This document shows, in pieces, positions 1 through 11,069 of a stretch of 64,000 nt of DNA. Below the pieces are notes generated by a model. That model was not told where the DNA came from. It saw only the letters and a list, made by a program, of their open reading frames with translations, and ran no database searches. Position 1 is the first letter of the stretch; each line of letters opens with the position of its first letter. The position numbers were made by a program, and so were the translations under genes. Source of the DNA: Glycine soja (taxonomy: Eukaryota > Streptophyta > Magnoliopsida > Fabales > Fabaceae); assembly GCF_004193775.1 (NCBI RefSeq), contig NC_041004.1:5293309-5357308 (forward strand). Reading direction: 5' to 3'.

Positions 1-829
1 ATCCATTAGAACCTCACCTTCCTGATTCAGGTCCAACCCCCAAAACAATTTTTGCATCCAGACACTGCTCATGAATTATACAATACACACGACCTCACAC
101 TTGTGTTTCAAACATGTTTAACACATTATGTTATAATTTAACACTTTAGGTTCCTAACTAAGAATCCTACACTCTCCCTTTAACACTGCGCATAAACACA
201 TTTCTCAAGATAAACACCAGTCGGGTTATTGTATAATTCACAACTTACAACACATGTATTGTCACATCAAGTGTTAACCACACATTTATTCACAACCAAA
301 TCTCATGTCCACAATTTAACATCTCATAATATCACAATCCATCATCACATGTTTACGTGTATCTCATAAATTAACACATGTTCAACTTTGCACTTATAGT
401 TAATCTTAATAACAATATTATGATATTGATACAACATGTTATCTCAATTAATTACATATTCAATTTATCACTTACACACAATTCAATCACAATTTATGAT
501 CCCAATATAACAATCTCACAATTATAATCATATAAGAAGAATTACAATACAATTAATATCCCAAAATAAACCCCAATTTGATCTCTTAATGATCCTTACA
601 CATGTTCATTCTAATCTCAATTCCTATAAACTCATCCCTTACCTCTAAGCAGACTCATGTTTTAGCTCGACAGTGATAGCGACATCTCTAGTAGTTCCTT
701 AAGATTTCTCAAGTTTTCCCCCTATTTGCTATGTTAGGATTTCCAAACGTTAAAGAGAATGGAAAGAGGTTGTAGCCTCCCTTTCATTGTCAATGTGTGA
801 GACTAATTTATCTCTGCAAAAATATTATT

Positions 830-1215
830 TCGCAAACCCCAACGATGAGAATGTGTGAAAATGGGTTTTAAAGGTGATGTCCAAATTTGGCAATGATCCA
901 ACAATTGACGAGTCAGGGATCGTAGTTTTACTGGGATAGGTTTTGGGTGTCTATGGGTAAAGAGAAAGCACAGTGCGAGACACATTTCTTCCATCACAAA
1001 CATTATCTCAAAAATCTCAAATGGTGGGTGTGTGCGAAAATCAGTTCTGAACCACAAGTTCAAATTTCATGACCATAGAACGGTTAACGAGTTCGGGATC
1101 ATCATTTTAGTGAGACAAGTTTGAGTGTATGCGGGAAAAGAAAGGATTTTGGGAAAGGAAGAAGAGAAAACGAATTTGAGAGGAAGAGAAAGCACAAAAA
1201 CGTGTAATAAATGTA
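830..1215. repeat. degenerate LTR-like repeat with internal duplication
   Basis: Two imperfect copies of one block lie head to tail. One is at about 845-960 (TGTGTGAAAATGG, then GACGAGTCAGGGATCG) and one at about 1030-1145 (TGTGCGAAAATCAG, then AACGAGTTCGGGATCA). Both end in a purine-rich stretch of the type '(G)GGAAAAGAAAGG'. The wording resembles LTR regions of legume Ty3/gypsy elements, but I could not find both element ends or a target-site duplication, so the family is inference. Short reading frames here have no recognisable domain. The rest of 1-1562 is AT-rich and nothing else is visible. Confidence 0.4.
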
Positions 1216-1562
1216 AAAAAGTGACCTATTACGTTTCTATTTATAACTAAGGTACTTTGTGCTTATTATTTACTCTATTTTTATATTATTTTGTCATTTT
1301 ATATAAATAAAATCTATTCTAATCCCTCTCAAATGAATAAATAAGATATTTTTTTTTCTAAAAACATATATTTGTTTTAGTTACCTTAAAACTATTATTT
1401 TAATTAATAAAACTATTTCTCTTATTTATTTAATTACAAAAAGTTCATTATTTTCCTAAAATTTTATTTATTTTAATTAAAATCATTTTTAATTTATTTC
1501 ATGAAAAACAAGATAATACATAATACATAGTGTATACTATTTTTAATAATTGAAAGGAGCAA

Positions 1563-1750
1563 TGTTGAAATACTCATACACTTAATTTCTTAGTGAAGAA
1601 GAATAGACACAAACATACGGAGAAAAAGATAGGAAGAGAAATTTTACTATTCACACTTTTTAACAACACTTCTTAATGATTGTATTATCAAGTCTCTAAC
1701 CTTAACTAACAATATAACAAACAAACAAAGTAATTGAATTACAACTAACA
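1563..1750 (-). repeat. short LTR of a minus-strand Ty1/copia remnant
   Basis: The 188-bp interval starts TGTTGAAATAC and ends CTAACA on the plus strand, giving the TG...CA ends of an LTR. On the minus strand a purine tract (AAGGGGG) sits immediately upstream of the TGTTAG start, as expected for the polypurine tract that primes plus-strand synthesis. The minus-strand pol remnant at 1751-3215 leads directly into it, so this is the 3' LTR. The partner 5' LTR was not found. Confidence 0.6.
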
Positions 1751-3215
1751 CACCCCCTTAATTCATATTAGCTAGAGATAACATTCCTATTTTGTCTCTC
1801 TATCATGAAACTTAACCAACTTCAAAGACTTAATTAAAATATCAGTAACTTGCTTTACTGATTTGCAATATTCTAATTCAAGATTCTCCTTAGTCACTTG
1901 ATCATGCAGGAAGTGAAATTTTCTCCCAATGTGCTTGTTGCTACCATGTGGAATATGTTAAGTCAAAAGATATTTATGTCTTAAAGACAAATAATGAATC
2001 CTAATTATTTTGATTAGATGCAAATAATTACAAATGATAAATATTGCGTCTGATACGATATCAGATCATGATTTGTCCTTGTGTGTCTAAAGTTTTCAAA
2101 CGATTTAATATAATATTTAAGTAATGTATTTAAGACCTTCAGTTAATACTCTTTGTCTAAGATACTTTTATGCAAACAAATTCTCCTAGGATCTGCCAAA
2201 TTCTTATGAAGAATAAAAGCCCATAGTCTAAAAGAGGTTGATCTTCATCAAAAGGTAAACTCTATTTTTGCAAACATGCTATAATGAAAGGAGTGACTTC
2301 CTTGCTAAAGTTCAAGCCACTTTATCCTATCAGCATGGACTTTACATGAAGAAGGGATGTGCATTTAATGCAAGTATTAAATGTTTCAATGAATTGAAGA
2401 CCTCAAATGAATAATAGAGTGAATAATTCAACCGTTGAGAGACAGTAATTACTTAGAAATGAAGACTATATATAGAAGAAGCTTTGAAAGAACAAGACAC
2501 AAATAATTCACGTGAATCATTCTTTCATTCTTTCTTGTAAAAAATTTCTTGTAAATAATTTTAAAGATACTAAGCTCTCAAAGCATCTTATACATCGTGT
2601 AAAAATGCTTAGCCAAGTCAATTTTTGACTTGTTGTCAACCAATAGCCTCATTGGTTTAGACTCTTTCAGATTTAATTCCTCTAATAAGGTTTCCAGCCA
2701 TACAACTCAACAAGCTACCATAGATGCAGCTATATATTATTCTTTACATGAAGACAATGCCGCCATGCATTGCTTCTTTGAACACCAAAAGATTGGTACT
2801 TTATCAAACATAACAACATACCCTATTGTGATCTTTCAATCATTTTTATCTTCACAACAATTAGAGTCTATGTAGCCAAACATTTATGCTTCTACACCCA
2901 TTTTATCATTAGGAAACAATATGTCAAAATCTATGGTTCCCTTAACATACCTCATAATTCTTTTGACTGCCAAGAGGTGAGGTGTTCCTGGTTCCTGTAT
3001 AAATCTACTTAATAGACCAACATTGTAGGCCAAGTCAAGTCTAGTGTTGCATAGGTATCTTAATGATCCTATAATCTTTTTATACAATGTAGCACCAACT
3101 AGTTGCTCACTTTATTATTTTTTTAAGTTTGAGACCTATTTTCAACTAGAGTAGTGGTTAGATTACAATTAGTCATGTTGAATCTCTTCAAGATATTAGT
3201 CGCACACACACGAGT
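1751..3215 (-). pseudogene. Ty1/copia pol remnant (reverse transcriptase end and RNase H)
   Basis: Read on the minus strand, about 3215-2884 matches the end of a copia reverse transcriptase: 'KKIIGSLRYLCNTR', then 'AVKRIMRYVKGT'. From 2875 to about 2605 the RNase H domain continues with 'GYIDSNCCEDKND', 'ALSSCKEYIAASM', 'WLETLLEELNLKES' and 'LLVDNKS'. The end of RNase H lies at about 1955-1800 ('GSNKHIGRKFHFLHDQV', 'DILIKSLKLVKFH'). Several in-frame stops interrupt it, for example after 'MGVEA' and after 'MVAC', and the 1956-2604 insertion splits the domain. Gag, protease and integrase are absent. This is a dead 5'-truncated retrotransposon copy. Confidence 0.8.
1956..2604 (+). mobile_element. 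LTR-like insertion inside the copia remnant
   Basis: The copia RNase H reading frame is continuous on both sides of this block but absent within it, so the block was inserted later. It begins TGTTAAGTCAAAAG. It contains a TATA-like motif (CTATATATAG, about 2468-2477) followed by an AG-rich leader and T-rich sequence, which is the usual layout of an LTR promoter. The 3' boundary is uncertain and I could not establish a clean target-site duplication. A solo LTR of another copia family is the most likely explanation. Confidence 0.5.
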
Positions 3216-3235
3216 GTGTGTGTGCGCGTGTGTAA
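3198..3235. repeat. CA/GT-rich short hairpin
   Basis: A CACACACACGA run is followed directly by alternating GTGTGTGTG and GCGCGTGTGT. The two halves are complementary and can fold back or adopt Z-DNA. It is a simple-sequence feature with no clear function. Confidence 0.6.
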
Positions 3236-3898
3236 CAATTTTATAAAATTAGTCTTATCATTATTAATTCATTTTTATTTTTTATAGCTCATATCATTAA
3301 TATTATAAGAGATATAATTGGAAACAAAATTAACGTTACAATTATTTTATGACTTTTTTTCTTCTCACGTGATGATTATTTTGGGATGAAGGGAGTAATG
3401 AAACCAACAAAATTAATGTGTAATTAATGTTCAAAGTGCCTTTTAGTAAGGACAAAAGGAAATATTTATTTTCTTTCGTAATTGTTGTAATGTAGCTTTG
3501 GCCTTTGAGTGAACATGTAAGAAGAGATGTGATATTGTAACCTTTCACGTTGAAAGTTAGATTCAAATTTTTGGTTTGGTTCGATCCAAGTTATATATTG
3601 ATTCTTCTGGTTTTATACCAGTTTGATGATGTTTTATTGATTTAAATGCACAATCGATCCAATATAGCTTATCGGAATTTAATAGTCTTGGACTTTAATG
3701 TTCTCACATCACCCACAATAAGTTAATGAATAATTATTAATAAAGGCATAATTGGTACATTAGTAACACATTTTCAAAAATTCAATGAAATCAATTGAAT
3801 TAATGTGTGATCCTCTCCCGAGGTCTCAAATACCACTTTCTATTTATAAGACATAACTACCTAATTCACCAAGATTAATAAAAAAAAAATAGTTAATG
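3236..3898. other. AT-rich intergenic DNA
   Basis: No gene is visible. A possible decayed Stowaway-type end (reverse complement of TACTCCCTTCATCCC) sits at about 3379-3397, with no matching partner end. Confidence 0.4.
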
Positions 3899-4245
3899 TA
3901 CTCCCTTCATTCCTAAATGTAAGATTTTTTTCAAGTTATCTTTTGCATTCATTATTCTTTGACCAAAATATCCTTAATTACTTCACAATAAATGTTATGA
4001 ATTAAAAAGATAAATACATTTTTTCTTTTATAATTGTTGAAGAATAAGACTTACATACCATCATTAATTAGGTAGTGTAATTAAGTGGAAAGAGAAAGAA
4101 GATGAGTTAAAATAATTTTAATGGTAGTTTTGGAAAAATAATAAAAATTGCTAGCAAATTTAATGTTACTAATTAAATTAAACAATAAGGTGTGGATTTG
4201 TTAAAAGAGTCTTATATTTATGAAGGAAAGGAAAGGAAAAGTTGT
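3899..4245. mobile_element. Stowaway-like MITE
   Basis: The left end reads ACTCCCTTCATTCCTAAATG followed by TAAGATTTTTTTCAA. The right end at about 4205-4245 reads, reverse-complemented, CCTTCATAAATATAAGACTC and then TTTTAACAA. These are imperfect terminal inverted repeats of the widespread plant 'CTCCCTCCGTTCC' Tc1/mariner MITE type. The left flank is TA. The right terminus is decayed, so the exact end and the TA duplication are uncertain. It has no coding capacity. Confidence 0.6.
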
Positions 4246-4956
4246 TAACAATGAATTTGTTCAACTCTTCAAAAAAAAAAATTTGTTCTAAATTTTTATA
4301 CTTTTCTAAAAATATCATTATCATTAATATTTCTCCCTCTTCTAAATGCATGTCAATATAATCTCTCTCTTATTTAATTGAGGATATTTTTAATATAAAA
4401 TAATTAATGCATGAGACAATGAGTTGATTTGTTTACATATATTTGTTGAAATAAACATTTATTTCAATAAAGTAAATACCTTTTTGTTTTTTTAGTATGT
4501 TTATCAAAACTATTTCTATTAAAAAATAGTTTTATATTTATTTTAAAAAGTAAATCTATCTGGTTCTTAAAAAACATTTATGTTAAATTTGATTTTTTTT
4601 TTAAGTTTAAACAAATTCATCCAATATGAATTCAATCTTATGCAAAGGAACAATTAAATTTAAAAAGTTGAGTCTTATAAATAAGAACGAGATAGTATAA
4701 GGAAAAAAAATGACACGCTAATTAAGAAAGTTAGTTAATCATATTTAATTACATTAATTCAATTAGTAAAAAAAATTTCTCATCTTTTTCTTCATTGGAT
4801 CTTAATATTAAGGATAAGAAAAAGTTGACGTACACCTCAATTAAATAAAAAATAATTTAAAATTAATAATATTAAATAAGATAAAATTAATTAAAATTTT
4901 CTTATATTTAAGATTAAGAAATTGAGATCAAGATAGAAATGAATATTTTTTTCTTA

Positions 4957-5230
4957 TACTCTTCATTCTTAATTATAAGATTTTTTTTAATTAATTTATA
5001 TCCCTTTAGAAAAATAATTAATCACATTAAATCTATCGATTATTTATATTATTATTTTAAAATTATTTTTTATTTATTTATTCACTAATTATTTCTTTTT
5101 AATATTTAAAAAATTAATTAAATAAGAATATTTAATAAGTAAATAATTAATATATCTAAAAATTATTTAAAAAATCTTGTAAAAAAGATAAATAATTTTT
5201 TAAAAAAAAACTTCTAAGACGGAGCGAATA
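4957..5230. mobile_element. Stowaway-like MITE, second copy
   Basis: The left end reads TACTCTTCATTCTTAATTAT followed by AAGATTTTTTTT. The right end, reverse-complemented from 5230, reads TATTCGCTCCGTCTTAGAAG followed by a T run. The two ends are imperfect inverted repeats, each beginning with TA, consistent with a Tc1/mariner MITE and its TA target duplication. The interior is AT-only and non-coding. It lies just downstream of the LOR gene. Confidence 0.6.
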
Positions 5231-5451
5231 TTTGACCACAGAGGCAGTAGTATTTATTTTAGACTCTTTTTTTTCTCTCTTATACAAAATTTATTATGGG
5301 TGGAAAGAAGTAAAGCACAACATTAAAAGCAAATATAGGACGGCAAGAAATTAAAACCGTTCACTAGTACTATGTCACAGTTTTTGTCTTAAATGAACAT
5401 TTAGATGAAAACGAGACAACCCAGAGAAAATCATAAAAAAAAACTCAATAA

Positions 5452-6721
5452 TCAATCTTTTTTCTTGTCTTGGTTAATTTCGTCAAGAATCAGAATCAGT
5501 GCCACTATGAATGCATAGTCAATATTTGGATACACTGTAACTATGAAATTATCTTTACCCAACGCAATGCTTTGAACAGTGTGCTTCTTATGCATCTGCA
5601 GTCACATAATATTTGCACTTGCGAAATTAGAATTTGAAAGAAGAAAAATAGTTGCATTTGTTTAATAATTTTATTTTTAAAATATTTTTAATTTAAGTAT
5701 AATTTTTTAATAACTTTTTTTTATTCATGATAAAAAGTTACAATAAAAAATATTTAAAGAATAAGTTTTTTTACTTGAGATTAATTAGTAAAATTAAATA
5801 ATATTAATTATTTTTTTTAATTAATGCAAAATTAACTTTTTATATTTATATATGAGCCTAGAAAGATTATTTAAAGTTTTTTTTTTCTCTTTTTCTACAA
5901 CTTTCTCCAAAATATAAGTAAATTAAGAGCAAAAGGCTAACCTGGGCAGCAATGGTGAGAGATTCACCAGCATAAACAACACAAGATCGCTCGAACCAAC
6001 TTCCTTTGACCTTAAAGTCACAAACTTCTTCTTTAGTATTGTTAGCTAAGAACACATCTAATTTTGTCTTTAGCTGGAAAACTGATGATTTCTTTACACT
6101 AAAGATCAAATCTTTCAGCTCCGTGCTTTCACCACGGAAAACTTGCCACTGATCATGAGCTGACATAATCTACATAAACAAATTTGAATCGTTTCATAGG
6201 ATTATTTCAATATGATGACATATCTATAAACATACAGTGTTAAAAGAAAATGAAAAAGGAAGATTTATTCAAGGAATAAAAGGAACACTAGTTTCTAAAC
6301 AAAATTAGAGAGGGGATCTATGTAATAATTTTAATTGTTAATTGCAATAAAAGAAAAACAACATATCCAATCCCAGAAACGATATAAGTTTGTTAATTCA
6401 TATTCTTCAAATTATCATTTAAGAATTAATCAAAAAATAAAACATGCTCTAAATAATAAGATAAATTAAGAAATCAAAATAAATATATGGTCAAACCTTC
6501 CGGCGTAATGTGACAATGGGTTCGCCGGCGGCATCAAGCAAGACACGGTGGTCATGGAGGGTTATCAGAGAGCCCTTAAGGTTGAAAACAATTTTGCCAT
6601 TGACATCGGTGACGGTAAAGCTATCAGATAATGTTAGGACTTTTCTCACAATTGCTAGGTCAACATTATATGGAGCACAATACTTAGGGTTGATGATACC
6701 GGAGGGTCGTTGGTTTTGCAT
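5452..6721 (-). CDS. LURP-one-related (LOR) protein, three exons
   Basis: Exons on the minus strand are 6721-6497, 6169-5942 and 5595-5452. They encode about 198 residues, the usual length of this family. Both introns are GT...AG (for example CGGAAG|GTTTGA and CTGCAG|ATGCAT) and fall between codons. The product belongs to the LURP-one-related family (DUF567), which has a Tubby-C-terminal-like beta-barrel around a hydrophobic helix. Visible hallmarks are 'PIVTLRRK' at the end of exon 1, 'DQWQVFRGEST' at the start of exon 2 and the closing hydrophobic helix 'DYAFIVALILILDEI' near residues 175-190. Arabidopsis LURP1 is needed for basal defence against an oomycete; most family members have no known biochemical activity, so the role of this one is unknown. 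All splice sites and the frame are intact, so it is probably functional. It is paralogous to the gene at 14155-17081. Confidence 0.85.
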
Positions 6722-7743
6722 AATTGCAATTTGAAGTTTAGTGAGAAATTGATAGGTGTGGATATTGACCTTTCAATTTCTTTTGTGAAAGTTTTGTGCA
6801 CTATGGCTTGCGGGGTGTGTATTATTTGATTGATAGATTGATATATACTTGAAACTTTTAATTATATATATATGCGTGAGTATGACATGGGATATGAAGT
6901 GGTCAATGAAAAAGTTTGAAATGAGTTTTGAAGGAGGATAATGATTAAGTAGAAGGATGCTATGTATAGAAGAAGACCAGTTCAGGTTGGAAGTTGAAAC
7001 CTGAAACTCTTTTTTATTTTATTTTTTCAATTTTAAAGGAGACTAGTAGTTGGAGGCTTTTGAAGGAGCGCGTGGCGATGTTTGCCGTTAAACTAGTCTT
7101 TATTTTACGTTGGACTAATTCTCTTATACAACACCGAGTAGGCGGACATTAAATTATTATTTTTTAAAGGTTCATGCAGAGACCTTATAAGTGTGTGGAT
7201 GGAGGAATTTAAAATTTTAAGAATTTCAAATATTTTAATAGAAATTCTTTTATTTTTAAAATTTTGTATTTGAATAAAAAAAAAGTTAAAATTATGAGGG
7301 TGAAAAGAAATGAATAAAAAAAAAAGATATGATTGGTGTGCTAGTTATACGTGTTCCTCTACGTTCTCATGCCCGAACGATGTTCCACAATCTCAAACGA
7401 TGATTTTTTTAAGAAGACGGTAAAAAGAGAATTTCGATTTCTCAATTTTAGAAGAAAATTGAAATTCCAAATTTTTTGTTGTTTAAAATTTTGTTTTAAA
7501 ATTCTAAAATTTTAAATTCTTCACAAAAAAACATTCAAACAATGAATTTCAAATTACAGAAATTCAAATTCTTTGATAAATTACTTTCCTCAATTAAAAT
7601 TCTCAATCTAAACATACTCTTAAAGTTATTGCAAAGTATGAAGAGATTTATCAATAAATTGCATGCACTTTGCTGATTTTTTTTTTTTAAAGGAAAGGGG
7701 CCTTGCCCTAAGGAAATAAACTAGAAACCGCGCCGCCGCGCGG
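6722..7743. other. LOR upstream region and AT-rich intergenic DNA
   Basis: The first 200 bases upstream of the LOR start should contain its minus-strand promoter. Several TATA-like AT runs (about 6838-6875) are present but none stands out. The short GC-rich patch CCGCGCCGCCGCGCGG at about 7727-7743 is a near-palindrome next to the hAT insertion site. No gene is seen. Confidence 0.4.
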
Positions 7744-8361
7744 ACAAAGAGTAGGGGTGTTCGCGATGCGGTTTGGGTGATTTTTTTTTTTAATTACGTC
7801 CGAATCAAACAATAAATTAACATGTGGTTTGAATTTTTTAAAAATAAAATCCAAACCAAACCAAACCAATCTATACGGTGCGATTTGGGTGATTTTTTTA
7901 AATTATAAAATTTTATTTATAATCATAATAAAAATTAACATGTTGTAGATCTAAATATTCCTTAAGAAATTAAAGTATAACGGAGGCGTCGCTGGTGCAG
8001 AACGGAGGCGCCACTGGTGCAAAACAGAGGCGTGCTGGTGTAGTGGACTGTGTGGAGGCGTGTTGTCCGATAGGAAGAAGAAGAAGGTTAGGGTTTTGAG
8101 GTGCGGCACTACTCGTTAGTACTCGTAGAAAGAAGAAGAAGAATATTAGGTGATAACTGCTAAATAATTGTATTTTGATAATAGAAAATAAGGCAAAATT
8201 GTCTTTAAAAATAATTATTTAGTAGTTATTTACGCTTAAATATTAAAGAATTGATGTTTTGTTGAATTTTGGCTGCAGATATAAAAACTGGAGGTGTAAC
8301 AAGCAAAAAGGCCAGAAAAATTGAAGAAAATAAGAAAATCTGAAGCAGGCCTAGTACAATA

Positions 8362-8515
8362 CGCGCGCTGAGCGCGCGTCACGCGCTAAGCCCGCGATCT
8401 AACAGAAGCGCGCGCTAAGCCTGCAACACGCGCGCTAAGCCCGCGATCTAACATAAGCGCGCGCTAAGCGCGCGATCTACACGCGTTGAGCGAGGGGGTG
8501 TCGCGCTGAGCGCGC
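8362..8515 (+). repeat. GC-rich GCGCTAAGC word array in the LTR U3
   Basis: Variants of GCGCTAAGC, GCGCTGAGC and CGCGCGCTAAGC recur about eight times in 150 bp, alternating with CCGCGATCTAAC. The array ends about 30 bp before the LTR TATA box. Its GC content is far above the surroundings. Related words occur in the other two LTRs of the family. Confidence 0.8.
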
Positions 8516-8545
8516 CTACGAAGGCCCAAAGCCCACTTCAGCAGC

Positions 8546-8553
8546 TATAAATA
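8546..8553 (+). promoter_or_regulatory. LTR TATA box
   Basis: TATAAATA follows the GC-rich array and precedes an A/C-rich leader. It is the probable promoter of the former retroelement. Confidence 0.6.
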
Positions 8554-8754
8554 GAGAGCCAGTCCAAGGGACAAAACACACCACCACAGAACCCCCTCTC
8601 CTAAGGGTTTCATTTACTCCCTTTCTTCCTTTCACCCCCTTCTCATTGTAAAGCCCTCATGACCATGAGTGGCTAATTCCCCTAGCTAGGGCCTGGCAGG
8701 CCTAAAAAGCCAATGATGTATGGAGAATTTCAAGAGTTATCAATAAAAGGAGGA

Positions 8755-9190
8755 ATTTCCTCCAAGTTCTTTATTTACCGTTCTTTCTTTTTACATCTTG
8801 TATCTCTGAACTTGCTTTCTGTTAGGGTTTAGTCCACTCGGGAGAGGGTAAAGCCTAATTAGGGGTAAGGAATGAATACTTGAATCTGTTTTAAGGGTTA
8901 GGCCACTCGGGAGAGGGTAATGCTTAAGAGAACACTAAAAGAAGGAAATTATCGGGTTATCTTTTAGAGGGTTTTTCCTTCCAGTTTCTTTTATCTGCTT
9001 TTCTTTCTTGCTTATTCTGCATCTCGGACTTTGTTTTCTGTTAGTCTTTAGGCCACTCGGGAGAGGGTAAAGCCTAATTAGGGATAAGGAATGAATGCGT
9101 GAATCGGTTTTAAGGGTTAGGCCACTCAGGAAAGGGTAACGCTTAATAGAACAATAAAAGAAAGAAATTATTGGGTTAGCATGACTTAAT
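8755..9190 (+). repeat. 219-bp tandem duplication in the LTR R/U5 region
   Basis: A block starting GTTAGGGTTTAG at 8821 recurs at 9040 (GTTAGTCTTTAG), a period of 219 bp. Each copy holds two versions of CCACTCGGGAGAGGGTAA, giving a nested repeat-in-repeat. The copies are roughly 85-90% identical by eye. Confidence 0.8.
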
Positions 9191-10196
9191 GCCCCAATGC
9201 CCATGCTTTAGCAAACATCTAGAATGTAATCCTAATGCATCTTAGTTATTGAGTCTTCGCAAAGGGCATTTGGAAGATAGGTAATTAAGGTAGGCTTGTC
9301 ATCGTGAGACATCAGGGGCAAGTAGATGGATAGATGTAGGGCAGAATTAGTTCACTGGTATTGATAACAGACAAATCCTGAATCCATATATCTAGGCTGA
9401 TTAGACTTGTTAAGTTTTAGCAATTTTATTATATAGATTTTATTTTTCCTTTATTTGAATTTCGTAGAAGTAGTTATCTTTATCGCAATTTAAATATTTT
9501 ATCTTTTAATCTTATCTTTAAATCTTTTATCGTTTTGATCTTTTATCTTCTAATTTTATCTTTAAATATCTTATCTTTTCTTTACCTTATCTTCTATCTT
9601 TCTTTATCTTTTATTTTAAATTATTATCTCTTGCTTTTAAATTGGGTTTGCATTAATCTAAGTACAAACAAAGTCCATGTGGATTCGACACTCGAACTTT
9701 CGAGAACTTTACTACTTGTAACGATTTGATACACTTGCCAACGAGTCAACATTAGGGTTTAGGATAATGGTAAGTGAAACATGAATTGTGTAGTTAGTAG
9801 TGTGTAAGTGAAATGCTACATAGAAATAAGTGAAATGTAAATAGTGAAACTGAAACGCAATCCGTACCTAATGGGTAAAGTCACACGTACTAAAATAAAA
9901 AATATATAATATGTAAATATGCGGTTTTCAGCTAAAAACTGAAACCGAACCAAACTGCTTGATCTCTATAAAAAAATCAAACTAATATGAAAACTCACGG
10001 TTTAGTTTGGATTTTGATTTTTTTTTTTTTTGCTGTTTGCAGATTTTCTATTTGGGTTGGTTTGATTTTGAACATTCCTAACACAGAGTATGTACGTAGC
10101 TGATTTAAAGCTAAGTTCCAGATTATGCCATAAAAAATAACTAAAATAGTTCGGATTATTGCAAAATTTAATATAAAATTTGATCATCTAATTATA

Positions 10197-10929
10197 TTAA
10201 AATTTTCAATTAGTTCCTCATATTTTAAAAAATTACAATCAAAATCCTATTATTTTTTAACATACATCAATCTAATCTAGTCATTTTTCCATCCAGCTGG
10301 AGCTAATTTTGTTAACTTGAAAGTTTAGATGATTAATTAAAAATTAAAATAAAATACATATTATTTAAAAATTAAATTTTAAGAAATAGTGACGATTAAT
10401 TATAAACTTTAGCTTTCTATTTTACCCTCCTTCTCTTTCTCCCCCCACTGTAAATTAAACCTCCATGCAGTGGCTCCCAAACTACAACCGTCAAAAAAAC
10501 CATCACCACCACCAACATATACAGGCACCGAGAAAACCACCACCACTAACATGCAATAACAAAAAGACACAGACATATAGTTTGGTGGGGTTTGGTGTGT
10601 CACAGATTTGGGTTTCCCTGACAATGATGGAGACTATCTCGTAGCCGACGACATCAAGGACGGAGAAGAAGACATCAACCATGACGTTGAGGGGACCAAA
10701 GTGCGCTAGTGTCGCTGAGAAGTTGTTTTTCGGTGGTGGGAGAAAGTTTCCGACACGGTCGACTCTGACCGTAGCCTGACAATTCTAACCATGCATGTCA
10801 ACTTAATTGAATAGAAATGACCTAATTGAGGCATTTTTGAAAATTAAAGAATTTGATTAGAGCTTTTAAAAAATATGGTGACCTAATTGAGTATTTTTCT
10901 ATAATTAGAAACCAAATCAAATATTAATC
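10197..10929. mobile_element. possible Mutator-like non-autonomous element
   Basis: The left end (about 10205, CAATTAGTTCCTCATATTTT) and the right end read in reverse (CAATTAGGTCACCATATTTT) are imperfect inverted repeats. A perfect 9-bp direct repeat CTAATTATA flanks the block (10188-10196 and 10930-10938), the length typical of Mutator-like insertions. The interior (10420-10790) is notably more GC-rich, with CCACCACCA-type runs and ACGTTGAGGGGACC, as if it had captured gene sequence, but I recognise no protein. The AT-rich 9-bp repeat could be coincidence. Confidence 0.5.
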
Positions 10930-11007
10930 CTAATTATAATAAACTTTATACTGTAGTTTAAAATTGTAACTATAATTTCAATTTTGTAAGAATCAGAATT
11001 GAATTTG

Positions 11008-11009
<2 letters not shown>

Positions 11010-11066
<57 letters not shown>
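11010..11066. repeat. (AT)n microsatellite
   Basis: An uninterrupted AT dinucleotide run of roughly 56 bp. Confidence 0.95.

Positions 11067-11069
<3 letters not shown>

Larger units (their letters stand above)
8151..9751 (+). mobile_element. solo LTR inside the hAT element
   Basis: The 1,601-bp interval begins TGATAACTGC and ends GAGTCAACA, giving TG...CA ends. It is flanked by a perfect 5-bp duplication TTAGG (8146-8150 and 9752-9756). It carries no internal coding region, so it is a solo LTR left by recombination between two LTRs. A TATA box (TATAAATA, 8546-8553) and a closing segment ('GTGGATTCGACACTCGAAC', 'TTTACTACTTGTAACGATT') give plus orientation. The same closing segment recurs in the LTRs at 56.9 and 59.5 kb. 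It is probably from a large gypsy-type family of legumes; the family name cannot be fixed by eye. Confidence 0.88.
7752..10080. mobile_element. non-autonomous hAT-type element, split by a solo LTR
   Basis: The left terminus TAGGGGTGTTCG and the right terminus (reverse complement TAGGAATGTTC) are imperfect terminal inverted repeats of the legume hAT type. They are flanked by an 8-bp near-identical duplication, ACAAAGAG (7744-7751) and ACACAGAG (10081-10088), the size expected for hAT. Subterminal repeats of the form GCGGTTTGGGTGA (7770 and about 7878) are also typical. No transposase is encoded. Removing the nested LTR and its extra 5-bp duplication leaves about 723 bp. A triplicated GGAGGCG-containing stretch lies at 7982-8060. 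Later decay of one base in the duplication is consistent with age. Confidence 0.75.

Noticed and set aside
2630..2875. 81-codon plus-strand frame
   Set aside because: It is the antisense shadow of the minus-strand copia RNase H remnant.
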